From NCBI GenBank assembly GCA_005788585.1, contig SYBY01000483.1, positions 1 to 9,563 of the forward strand: a DNA stretch of 9,563 nt, in the 5' to 3' direction. A program made the translations under genes and the position numbers. Shown here piece after piece: positions 1 through 5,508 of the stretch; position 1 is the stretch's first letter; each line of letters opens with the position of its first letter. The DNA is from Actinomycetota bacterium. GTDB taxonomy: Bacteria; Actinomycetota; Thermoleophilia; Solirubrobacterales; Solirubrobacteraceae. The notes under the pieces were generated by a model. The model worked only from the letters and a program-made list of their open reading frames with translations, was not told the DNA's origin and did not search any database.

Positions 1-1449
1 CTGCGAGCACCCGTTCGGGCAGCCGCTCATCTTGATGTGGATGCCGCGGGTCAGCGGGTCGGTGATGTTCATCGACTCGACCTTCGCCTGCACCGCGCGG
101 TTCAGGCCCATCGACGACGTGATGCCGAGCTTGCAGCTGTCCGTGCCGGGGCACGAGACGACGTCGTTGATCTCCTGCGCGCCGATGTCGTTCAGGCCGA
201 GCTCGCCGAGCGCCTTCCACGCGTCGTAGACCGACTCGTCACGGACCCAGCGCAGCACGAGGTTCTGGAACACCGTCGCGCGCATCCACCCGGCCGAGAA
301 ACGGCGGGCGACGTCGGCGACGCCGCGCAGCTGCTCGGGCGAGAGGTCGCCGCGGGTGACCTTGATCTCGATGGAGGAGAAGCCCGCCTGGCGCTGCTTG
401 CGGACGCTCGCCTCGCTGAAGCGGGCGAACGCGGCCGCGTCGTCCGGCGTGGGCGTGCCGAAGGTCTCCGGGACCGGCGGGACGTGCGCCTCCTCGTCCA
501 TGAGGAACAGGAGGGGCTTCGGGTCGAAGTTGCGCTCGTTGACCCAGTCGCCCTGGAGCTGCTCGTCGACCTGACGGCGCAGCTCCTCGATGCCGAACTT
601 GTCGACGAAGACCTTCATGCGGGCCCGCGCGCGGTTGACGCGCAGCCAGTCCTGGGCGTCGAAGATCCGGAAGACGGCCTCGGCGATCTTCAGGTACTCG
701 CCATCGTCGACCGTCGCGAACTCGGTGAGCGTGGGCGCGACGCGCGGCATGATCGACGTGCCGCCGCCGACGCGGATCTCGAAACCCTTCACGCCGTCGC
801 GGATGCGCGGGATGAAGGCGATGTCGTGGATGCCGGTGATGGCGCGGTCGGCGTCCGACGCGGCGAACGCGGTCTTGACCTTGCGCGGCATGAGCTGCGT
901 CGTGGGGTGACGGACGAAGTAGCGGACGTACGCGCCGGCGTACGGCGTCGGGTCGAACGTCTCGTCGTGCGCGATGCCCGCCCACGGGTCGCCGGTGACG
1001 TTGCGCACCGTGTTGCCGCAGCCCTCGCGAGAGGAGAGGCCGGCCTCGGCGATGCGGGTCATGAGCGGCGTCATGTTGCGCAGCGGCACGTCGTGCATCT
1101 GGATGCACTGGCGCGTGGTGAGGTGCGCCTTGTTCTTCGGGACGAACTGCTCGACGACGTCGGCGAAGGCCTCGAGCTGCTCAGGCGTGACGCCGCCCCA
1201 CGGCAGCTTGACGCGGATCATGTTCACGTCGGGCTGGCGCTGGCCGTAGACGCCCTGCTTCAGGCGGAACCCGATGAACTGCGGCTCAGGCGTCTCGCCG
1301 CCGAGGAACTTCTCCGACTCGACCTCGAAGTCCGCGAACTCCTCCTGGAGGATCGGGATGATGTGGCCGGGGACGTTCTCGTAGACCTCGGGGGCCTTGA
1401 GGGACCCGCGGGGGCCGTGCGGTCTGCTCGGGGTGCTGGTCGGCTCCAT
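1..1449 (-). CDS. sirA: Ferredoxin-type sulfite/nitrite reductase, 3'-truncated by window edge
   Basis: Siroheme- and 4Fe-4S-dependent reductase that carries out the six-electron reduction of sulfite to sulfide or nitrite to ammonia in the cytoplasm, probably fed by ferredoxin. The ATG at 1449 opens 483 codons with no stop before the window edge; relatives run to about 550-570 residues, so roughly 80 are missing. Cluster ligands are visible as C433-x5-C439 (CPGTDSC) and C477-x3-C481 (CPNGC), the last normally bridging to siroheme. Anion- and siroheme-binding basic residues are R113 (TTRQ), R149 (NTVRNV) and K190-V-K192. Tyr68 and Cys144 sit roughly where Mycobacterium tuberculosis NirA/SirA has its covalent Tyr69-Cys161 pair, which leans towards sulfite reductase, but nitrite reductase is not excluded. 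A GGAG lies 11 bases before the ATG. No cys or nar neighbour is in view; the downstream context is off the window. Confidence 0.93.
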   Translation of the reverse strand, partial: MEPTSTPSRPHGPRGSLKAPEVYENVPGHIIPILQEEFADFEVESEKFLGGETPEPQFIGFRLKQGVYGQRQPDVNMIRVKLPWGGVTPEQLEAFADVVEQFVPKNKAHLTTRQCIQMHDVPLRNMTPLMTRIAEAGLSSREGCGNTVRNVTGDPWAGIAHDETFDPTPYAGAYVRYFVRHPTTQLMPRKVKTAFAASDADRAITGIHDIAFIPRIRDGVKGFEIRVGGGTSIMPRVAPTLTEFATVDDGEYLKIAEAVFRIFDAQDWLRVNRARARMKVFVDKFGIEELRRQVDEQLQGDWVNERNFDPKPLLFLMDEEAHVPPVPETFGTPTPDDAAAFARFSEASVRKQRQAGFSSIEIKVTRGDLSPEQLRGVADVARRFSAGWMRATVFQNLVLRWVRDESVYDAWKALGELGLNDIGAQEINDVVSCPGTDSCKLGITSSMGLNRAVQAKVESMNITDPLTRGIHIKMSGCPNGCSQ

Positions 1450-1504
1450 CAGGGTGAGATCTCCGTGGTGGTTCGCGTGCGCGAGGGTCTTGGTGGACCC
1501 GGGT

Positions 1505-1519
1505 GGGGAAATATACCCA
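1505..1519. promoter_or_regulatory. Proximal copy of GGGGAAAT-NN-ACCC motif (candidate operator)
   Basis: GGGGAAATATACCCA, an imperfect inverted repeat (arms GGGG/CCC around a 7-base centre). It matches the copy at 1556-1570 at 12 of 15 positions and overlaps the candidate -10 TATATT of the reductase gene, as a repressor site would. I do not recognise the regulator; it does not fit the GlnR box as I know it. Confidence 0.4.
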
Positions 1520-1555
1520 AATCGGATCAGGATTCCCTATTCTCGACCGAACCCA

Positions 1556-1570
1556 GGGGAAATGAACCCC
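1556..1570. promoter_or_regulatory. Distal copy of GGGGAAAT-NN-ACCC motif (candidate operator)
   Basis: GGGGAAATGAACCCC, the second copy of the motif, starting 51 bp (about five helical turns) from the proximal one, so both would face the same side of the DNA. It partly overlaps a hairpin that could instead serve the accE transcript, so its role is ambiguous. Confidence 0.35.
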
Positions 1571-1580
1571 TTTCGGGGCT
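1565..1580 (-). terminator. GAAA-tetraloop hairpin downstream of accE (weak terminator candidate)
   Basis: On the minus strand AGCCCC-GAAA-GGGGTT can form a six-pair stem (one G-U) capped by a stable GNRA loop, about 32 bases after the accE stop codon. Only a weak T-containing stretch follows rather than a U-tract, so it may be a transcript 3'-end stabiliser or a weak terminator separating accE from the reductase gene. Confidence 0.3.
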
Positions 1581-1611
1581 CGCTGGACCGACGTCTGGGC
1601 GGGCGGTGGAG

Positions 1612-1833
1612 CTAGCCCCAGGGGTGCGGGTCGCCCCACGGGTCCCGGTCGACCCCGGCGTAGCCGGCGGATTCCAGCAGCGCGTTACGCTGCCAGGGGT
1701 TCCGCGGCTCCTCGGCCGAGACGATCACGGGCGCGTGGTTGCGCATGAACTGCTCGAGCGCGGCGACGATCGCGGCGGCCTCCTCGGGGGAGGCGCTCGG
1801 GGCGATCAGCTCCAGCTGCGGGCGGCGGTTCAT
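1612..1833 (-). CDS. accE: Acyl-CoA carboxylase epsilon subunit-like protein (AccE)
   Basis: A 73-residue protein resembling the actinobacterial epsilon subunit, a small accessory polypeptide that binds the carboxyltransferase beta subunit of acetyl/propionyl-CoA carboxylase complexes and helps assemble the holoenzyme. What is seen: an N-terminal strand with Leu-Glu-Leu-Ile, then SPEEAAAIVAALEQF (about residues 15-29), a typical AccE helix, then a C-terminal PWQRNALLESAGY segment matching the usual W-x-R-x-A-L-x-E end, and a Trp/Pro/Gly-rich tail. Length fits the family (about 60-90). The ATG at 1833 lies 10 bases after the TetR stop, so both genes probably share a transcript; no strong ribosome site is seen. 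Usually accE sits beside an accD/pccB gene; here it is away from any carboxylase gene in view. Identification rests on motif similarity in a short, divergent family. Confidence 0.72.
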   Translation of the reverse strand: MNRRPQLELIAPSASPEEAAAIVAALEQFMRNHAPVIVSAEEPRNPWQRNALLESAGYAGVDRDPWGDPHPWG

Positions 1834-1843
1834 GGCGCGAAGG

Positions 1844-2428
1844 CTACCGAGCCTCGCCGCCGAGCGCGCGCCACGCGAGCGCGGCCGTGCGCGCGGCCCA
1901 GTCGTCGCCCGGGGCGATCCCGGCCAGGGCGCTGGCGTAGTACGCGCCGGTGAGCATCGGCAGGACGGTCTCGAGGTCGGCGTCGGGGGCGATCAGGTCC
2001 CCGTCGCGTGCGCGCTCGAGGATGGCTCGGAGCTGCGCGCGCCGCGGCAGCACGATCCGCTCGCGGTACAGCGCAACCAGCTGCGGGTCGGTCGCGTCGA
2101 CGAGCATCGTGCCGACGAGCGAGACGCCCCCGGGGCGGCCGACGCCGTGTGCGTAGGCCCGCAGCTCACGCACGAGATCGGCGTACGGGTCGTCGGTCGG
2201 GGTGCGCTCGGCGGCGCGGGACATCGCGGCGATCGAGGCCGTGGCGAGGTCCGCCTTCGTGGGCCACCGCCGGTAGACGGCCTGGCGCGTCGTCCCGGCC
2301 TCGGCGGCGACGGCGGCCAGGGACATCGCCTCGTAGCCGCGGGTGGCGAGGTGCTCACGGGCGACGGCGAGGACGCGGCTGTCGATCTCCGGGTCGCGCG
2401 GGCGGCCGGGTTGCGGGGCGGGTGCCAC
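1844..2428 (-). CDS. TetR/AcrR-family transcriptional regulator
   Basis: A 194-residue dimeric DNA-binding repressor. After a Pro/Arg-rich lead (PQPGRPRD), the N-terminal three-helix domain spans about residues 13-60, with the helix-turn-helix at 36-56 (SLAAVAAEAGTTRQAVYRRWPTK, the TetR signature). The rest is an all-helical ligand/dimerisation domain with the LVRELRAYA and DPQLVALYRERIVLPRRAQL patterns common in TetR proteins sensing small organics. The GTG at 2428 is chosen: an upstream in-frame ATG at 2488 would add 20 residues (WLYQYNTVSYCVQYDG) unlike the family, encoded by the operator itself and overlapping the divergent gene. TACGAT six bases before the GTG suggests a leaderless transcript. 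Divergent from the DJ-1 gene and sharing its promoter region, so it probably represses both itself and that operon. The ligand is unknown. Confidence 0.9.
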   Translation of the reverse strand: MAPAPQPGRPRDPEIDSRVLAVAREHLATRGYEAMSLAAVAAEAGTTRQAVYRRWPTKADLATASIAAMSRAAERTPTDDPYADLVRELRAYAHGVGRPGGVSLVGTMLVDATDPQLVALYRERIVLPRRAQLRAILERARDGDLIAPDADLETVLPMLTGAYYASALAGIAPGDDWAARTAALAWRALGGEAR

Positions 2429-2434
2429 GGCGCC

Positions 2435-2440
2435 ATCGTA
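2435..2440 (-). promoter_or_regulatory. Candidate -10 of the tetR gene (leaderless)
   Basis: TACGAT on the minus strand, matching the TAnnnT -10 pattern, ends six bases before the GTG start and there is no ribosome-binding sequence, so transcription would start at or next to the start codon. No good -35 hexamer is seen; its expected position falls inside the palindrome at 2445-2468. Confidence 0.4.
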
Positions 2441-2441
2441 C

Positions 2442-2471
2442 TGGACACAATACGAGACTGTGTTGTATTGA
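2442..2471 (+). promoter_or_regulatory. Candidate leaderless promoter of the DJ-1/F420-reductase-like operon
   Basis: TGGACA (2442-2447, five of six to TTGACA), an 18-bp spacer, then TATTGA (2466-2471) ending seven bases before the ATG at 2479. No Shine-Dalgarno sequence precedes that ATG, so the transcript is probably leaderless. The spacer is occupied by the palindrome described separately, so a bound repressor would block polymerase. Confidence 0.5.
2445..2468. promoter_or_regulatory. Candidate TetR operator in the divergent promoter region
   Basis: ACACAATAC-gagact-GTGTTGTAT is an imperfect inverted repeat pairing at seven of nine arm positions, 24 bp overall, in the only AT-rich stretch between the two divergent genes. 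Half-site length and position between -35 and -10 are typical of TetR operators. A nested alternative is AATAC-N11-GTATT (2449-2469). Confidence 0.6.
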
Positions 2472-2478
2472 TATAGCC

Positions 2479-3225
2479 ATGTCCGCATCCATCGACGTTC
2501 TCCACCCGGAGCGCCCGAAGCAGGTCCTCATCGTGGCCTCCAATCCCGCCGTCTCCGACCAGACCGGCTGGCCGATCGGCTTCTGGTGGGCTGAGCTCAC
2601 GCACCCGTACTGGGAGTTCGTCGAGCGTGGCTACGAGGTCACGATCGCCTCGCCCGATGGCGGCGCGCTCACGCCGGACGGGTTCAGCGACCCGCAGGAC
2701 GAGTCCGGGTACTCCGCCCACGACCTGATCAGCCTGGGGTTCAAGACGAGCCCGGCTCACGCGGCGCTGATCGAGGACACGACGGCCCTGGCGGACATCG
2801 ACCCCGCCGCCTTCGACGCGGTCTTTCTCGTCGGCGGGCAGGCGCCGATGTTCACGTTCCGTGGCAACCCCGCGATCCTCGACCTCGTCCGCGCGTTCTA
2901 CGACGCCGGCAAGCCGACGGCCATCGTCTGCCACGCCACCTGCGTCCTGCTCGAGGCGACGAAGGCCGACGGCGCGCTCATCGTCGACGGCCTGAGCTGG
3001 ACCGGGTTCGCCGACAGCGAGGAGCGGTACGCCGACGAGTTCGTGGGCCAGAAGATCCAGCCGTTCTGGATCGAGGAGGAGGCGCGCAAGCTGCCGAACA
3101 CGAACTTCCTCGTGCAGTCGCGCTTCAAGGCGCACGCGGTGCGCGACGGCAACCTCATCACCGGGCAGCAGCAGTACTCTGGGGCCGCGGCTGCGCGACT
3201 CGTTATCGAGGCGCTGGGGGTCTGA
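2479..3225 (+). CDS. DJ-1/PfpI family protein (Hsp31-like, type 1 glutamine amidotransferase-like fold)
   Basis: A 248-residue protein of the DJ-1/ThiJ/PfpI superfamily, closest by eye to the Hsp31 branch, whose members have been described as glutathione-independent glyoxalases, chaperones or deglycases acting on reactive carbonyl damage in the cytoplasm. Seen: first strand KQVLIVAS (14-21); the Hsp31-type acidic motif FWWAELTHPY (35-44) with E39 as the expected nucleophile-tuning Glu; VFLVGGQAPMF (115-125); and the nucleophile elbow AIVCHATC (148-155) with C151-H152. The family more often has HG after the cysteine; here it is HA, with a second Cys at 155. Starts at ATG 2479; longer in-frame openings upstream would run through the TetR gene. 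First gene of a two-gene operon under the divergent TetR. Exact reaction cannot be told from sequence; the fold and catalytic Cys are clear. Confidence 0.9.
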   Translation: MSASIDVLHPERPKQVLIVASNPAVSDQTGWPIGFWWAELTHPYWEFVERGYEVTIASPDGGALTPDGFSDPQDESGYSAHDLISLGFKTSPAHAALIEDTTALADIDPAAFDAVFLVGGQAPMFTFRGNPAILDLVRAFYDAGKPTAIVCHATCVLLEATKADGALIVDGLSWTGFADSEERYADEFVGQKIQPFWIEEEARKLPNTNFLVQSRFKAHAVRDGNLITGQQQYSGAAAARLVIEALGV

Positions 3226-3227
3226 CC

Positions 3228-3818
3228 ATGCGGATCGCGATCGTGGGAGCAGGCCGCGTCGGGACGACGCTTGGCGCGGGCTGGACGGCGGCCGGACACG
3301 ACGTCGTCTACGGCGTGCGTGAGGCGGAGGGCGGCGACCGCCTGGCCGTCGCCGAGGCCGCGACGGGAGCGGACGTCGTCGTTTGCGCCCTGCCGTTCGC
3401 CGCGGTCGCGGGCGTGTTCGCGGGGCTCGACGTCGGGGACGCGATCGTCATCGACGCGTCGAACCCGCTTACCCCCGGCGCGGACGAGGCCGAACGCGCA
3501 ACGGCCACGTCCGGCGCCGAGCGGCTGGCCGAGCTGACCGGGAGCGCGCGCGTGGTGAAGGCGTTCAACACCACCGGGTCGGCGAACATGGCCGACCCGG
3601 CATTCCCGGGCGGCGCGGCGGCGATGTTCGTCGCGGGCGATGACGAGGCGGCGAAGGCGACGGTGAGCGAGCTGGCGGCCGCGCTGGGGTTCGACCCGCT
3701 CGACGCGGGCCCGCTGTCGGCCGCGCGCGACCTCGAGCACGTCGCCAACCTGTGGATCCGCATGGCCTACGGACTGGGCAACGGCCCCGGCTTCTCGTTC
3801 GCGGTGCTGCGGCGGTGA
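3228..3818 (+). CDS. NADPH-dependent F420 reductase-like Rossmann oxidoreductase
   Basis: A 196-residue single-domain Rossmann protein of the F420H2:NADP oxidoreductase/NADPH-dependent F420 reductase family (the first domain type of pyrroline-5-carboxylate reductase). Seen: nucleotide-binding GAGRVG (7-12) right after the first strand; VYGVRE (27-32), whose R31 is placed to contact the NADP 2'-phosphate; ADVVVCALPF (48-57); VIDASNP (74-80); and VVKAFNTTG (109-117), a signature of this family. The length fits the family (about 190-230). It starts two bases after the DJ-1 stop with a GGGGG run nine bases before the ATG, inside the upstream gene, so the two are co-transcribed and probably co-translated. 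True F420 use is not proven: many homologues are annotated only as NAD(P)-binding. Its partner suggests reduction of a carbonyl compound or supply of reduced cofactor during the same stress. Confidence 0.83.
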   Translation: MRIAIVGAGRVGTTLGAGWTAAGHDVVYGVREAEGGDRLAVAEAATGADVVVCALPFAAVAGVFAGLDVGDAIVIDASNPLTPGADEAERATATSGAERLAELTGSARVVKAFNTTGSANMADPAFPGGAAAMFVAGDDEAAKATVSELAAALGFDPLDAGPLSAARDLEHVANLWIRMAYGLGNGPGFSFAVLRR

Positions 3819-3837
3819 CCCGATACGCGGGGCCCGC

Positions 3838-5082
3838 TCAGCGGTCGCGCAGCGCTGCCCGCCGCCGCTCCAGCTCTGCCCGCTCCACCGCGTTCTCGCT
3901 CAGCGCGATGGCCCGGTCGTACGCCGCGTCGGCCTCGACAAGATCCCCGGCCCGCCGCAGCAGCTCGGCGTGCGCGGCGTGCAGCGGCTGGTACGCCGCA
4001 AGCCGCTCGTCGCGCAGCAGCGGCGCCAGCACCGCCATCCCGTCACCGCCCGCGAACGCCACCGCGACGGCCCGGTTGACCTCGACCACCGGTGACGGCG
4101 CGCGCCGCGCCAGCTCCCCGTAGAGCGCCGCGATCTGCGGCCAGTCCGTCGACGCGGCATCGGCCGCCTCGCAGTGCAGCGCCGCGATCGCGGCCTGCAG
4201 CTGGTAGGTCCCCGGCGCACGACGCTCCAGCGCGCGGCGCAGCGCCTCGCGTCCCTCCGCGATCCGCCCGGCGTCCCACCGCGACCGGTCCTGCTCGTCG
4301 AGTGCGACGTACGCGCCGTGCTCGTCGACCCGCGCGTCACGTCGCGCGTCCTGGAGCAGCATCAGCGCGAGCAGGCCCTCGGTCTCGGCGTCACCGGGGA
4401 CGAGGCGGATGAGCAGCCGCCCGAGCCGGATCGCCTCGGCACACAGCTCACCGCGGACCAGCCGGTCGCCCGACGCCGCGGCGTAGCCCTCGGTGAAGAT
4501 GAGGTAGACGACGGCGAGGACCCCGCGCAGGCGCTCGGGCAGGTCCGCCGCGTCCGGCACGCGGTAGGGGATCCCCGCCGCCGCGATCTTCCGCTTGGCC
4601 CGGCTCAGGCGCCGCCGCATCGTCTCCTCGGACACGAGGAGCGCCCGCGCGACCTCCGCCGTCGTCAGCCCGCCGAGCGACCGCAGCGTCAGCGCCACGC
4701 GCGCGTCCATCGCCAGCGCGGGATGGCAGCAGGTGAAGAGGAGCCGCAGCCGATCGTCCTCGACGACAGGCGCGTCGAGCGCGGCCTCCTCGTCACGGCG
4801 CAGCGCGTCGATCTCGGTCAGCCGCTGCAGCGCCGCCATGCGGTCGGCCAGACCGCGGTCGCGCCGCAGGCGGTCGATCGCGCGGCGGCGCGCGGTCGTC
4901 GTGATCCACGCGCCCGGCCGCTCGGGGATCCCGTCGCGCGGCCAGCTCGCGATCGCGGCGGCGAAGGCGTCCTGCACCGCGTCCTCCGCCAGGTCGAAGT
5001 CGCCGACCTGGCGGATGAGCGTGGCGAGGACCGCCGGCGCCTCCTCGCGAAACGCGAGCTCGACCGCGCGCCGCTCGGTCAC
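3838..5082 (-). CDS. ECF42-type sigma factor with long C-terminal extension
   Basis: A 414-residue RNA polymerase sigma factor of the ECF42 group, which lacks an anti-sigma factor and carries a large C-terminal helical (TPR-like, DUF6596) extension reported to be needed for activity. Seen: sigma region 2 at about 8-75, with DLAEDAVQDAF (30-40) and WITTTARRRAIDRLRRDR (59-76); sigma region 4 at about 108-166, with LTLRSLGGLTTAEVARALLV and SEETMRRRLSRAKRKI; the group-typical VLAVVYLIFTEGY (188-200), LCAEAIRLGRLL (213-224) and LLALMLLQDARRDAR (237-251); and helical repeats to the end, including YQLQAAIAALH and PVVEVNRAVAVA. The start is GTG at 5082, in a GTGA overlap with the DGPF stop, which implies translational coupling; a longer reading from 5163 would add residues foreign to the family. 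Convergent with the F420-reductase-like gene, 19 bases apart. Confidence 0.93.
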   Translation of the reverse strand: MTERRAVELAFREEAPAVLATLIRQVGDFDLAEDAVQDAFAAAIASWPRDGIPERPGAWITTTARRRAIDRLRRDRGLADRMAALQRLTEIDALRRDEEAALDAPVVEDDRLRLLFTCCHPALAMDARVALTLRSLGGLTTAEVARALLVSEETMRRRLSRAKRKIAAAGIPYRVPDAADLPERLRGVLAVVYLIFTEGYAAASGDRLVRGELCAEAIRLGRLLIRLVPGDAETEGLLALMLLQDARRDARVDEHGAYVALDEQDRSRWDAGRIAEGREALRRALERRAPGTYQLQAAIAALHCEAADAASTDWPQIAALYGELARRAPSPVVEVNRAVAVAFAGGDGMAVLAPLLRDERLAAYQPLHAAHAELLRRAGDLVEADAAYDRAIALSENAVERAELERRRAALRDR

Positions 5083-5438
5083 GTCGGCGCGGGGATCTCC
5101 ATGACGGGCCGCACCTCGATCGAGCCGGTGGGCGCGTTCGGCAGCTTCGCCGCCCACGCGCACGCCGTGTCGAGGTCCGGGACGTCGAGCACGTAGTACC
5201 CGCCGAGGTGCTCCTTCGTCTCGGCGAACGGGCCGTCGGAGAGCAGCGTGTCACCCTCGCGGACGCGGACGGTCGTGGCCGTCTCGGCGCCGAGGAGTGC
5301 CTCGCCGCCCACCATCACGCCTGCGTCCTGCATCTCCTGCGTCACCGCCATCCACCGCTCGAAGTCGGCGGCCTCCTCCGGGGAGCCGGGTGCCGGTGCG
5401 GCGGACGGGTCGTCGTAGAGCAGCAGCATGTACTGCAT
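5079..5438 (-). CDS. DGPF/YCII-domain protein, partner of ECF42 sigma factor
   Basis: A 119-residue single-domain protein of the YCII-related/DGPF family (dimeric ferredoxin-like alpha/beta fold). Members are habitually encoded beside ECF42 sigma factors; the biochemical role is unknown, and a sensing, enzymatic or accessory function has only been suggested. Seen: opening strand MQYMLLLYDD (1-10), MVGGEALLG (42-50), the name-giving SDGPFAETKEHLGGYYVLD (67-85, DGPF at 68-71), and a final strand GSIEVRPVM (105-113), usual for the family. The start is well supported by AGGAGG six bases before the ATG. It is the first gene of the pair and its stop overlaps the sigma start by four bases. It is divergent from the ornithine cyclodeaminase-like gene with 77 bp between starts. 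Length is normal for the family. Confidence 0.92.
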   Translation of the reverse strand: MQYMLLLYDDPSAAPAPGSPEEAADFERWMAVTQEMQDAGVMVGGEALLGAETATTVRVREGDTLLSDGPFAETKEHLGGYYVLDVPDLDTACAWAAKLPNAPTGSIEVRPVMEIPAPT

Positions 5439-5444
5439 GGGAAA

Positions 5445-5450
5445 CCTCCT
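5445..5450 (-). promoter_or_regulatory. Shine-Dalgarno sequence of the DGPF gene
   Basis: AGGAGG on the minus strand, six bases before the ATG at 5438: an essentially perfect ribosome-binding site, the strongest in the window, in contrast to the probable leaderless genes nearby. It fixes the DGPF start. Confidence 0.85.
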
Positions 5451-5473
5451 GGTGGGTGGTCGTTCGTGCAGAC

Positions 5474-5500
5474 GTCGAACGGGCTGCGGTCAGAGGGACA
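5474..5500 (-). promoter_or_regulatory. Candidate ECF42-dependent promoter of the DGPF-sigma operon
   Basis: On the minus strand TGTCCC (5500-5495), a 17-base spacer, then CGAC (5477-5474). From memory, ECF42 promoters carry TGTCGA at -35 and CGA/TC at -10; this matches four of six and four of four. The transcript would begin about 30 bases before the ATG, leaving room for the AGGAGG. It would make the pair self-activating; the imperfect -35 keeps this tentative. Confidence 0.4.
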
Positions 5501-5502
5501 GC

Positions 5503-5508
5503 TAGGGT
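5503..5508 (+). promoter_or_regulatory. Candidate leaderless -10 of the ornithine cyclodeaminase-like gene
   Basis: TAGGGT fits the TAnnnT -10 pattern and ends seven bases before the ATG at 5516, the same spacing as at the DJ-1 gene. No clear -35 is seen. The same AGGG (5504-5507), eight bases from the ATG, could instead act as a weak ribosome site, so leaderless initiation is only one reading. Confidence 0.3.

Larger units (their letters stand above)
1450..1611 (-). promoter_or_regulatory. Upstream/regulatory region of the sulfite/nitrite reductase gene
   Basis: This 162-bp gap between the accE stop and the reductase start is visibly AT-richer than its surroundings, especially 1509-1564. 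On the minus strand TATATT at 1515-1510 is the best -10 candidate, giving a leader of about 50-55 bases; I see no good -35 hexamer 16-19 bases upstream, so an activator or a non-canonical promoter is possible. Two related inverted-repeat motifs lie here (listed separately), one overlapping the -10. No riboswitch or small gene is apparent. Confidence 0.5.

Noticed and set aside
1505..1570. GlnR nitrogen-control boxes upstream of the reductase
   Set aside because: The GTnAC-type half sites and spacing expected for GlnR are not present; the repeated element is a different G4-A/T-C3 motif.
37..1953. 638-codon open frame on the plus strand across the reductase gene and into accE/tetR
   Set aside because: Arg/Asp/Val-rich translation with no domain. 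It lies opposite the reductase, whose siroheme and iron-sulfur motifs are unmistakable, and also spans the intergenic region; long antisense frames are expected at this GC content.
2008..2478. Extended N-terminus for the DJ-1 protein
   Set aside because: The in-frame stretch is Arg/Ala-rich antisense of the TetR gene; homology-like sequence begins just after ATG 2479 and a promoter lies immediately before it.
2429..2488. Upstream ATG start for the TetR gene (20 extra residues)
   Set aside because: The extension is coded by the operator palindrome, overlaps the first codons of the divergent gene and has a hydrophobic/Tyr-rich sequence not seen in TetR N-termini; GTG 2428 gives a normal length.
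3819..3837. Bidirectional terminator between the F420-reductase-like and sigma genes
   Set aside because: Only a GGGCCC hexamer and no convincing stem with a T-run in the 19-bp gap.
5083..5163. Upstream start for the ECF42 sigma factor
   Set aside because: It would overlap the DGPF coding sequence by over 80 bases and add residues unlike sigma factors; the GTGA overlap gives the usual N-terminus.
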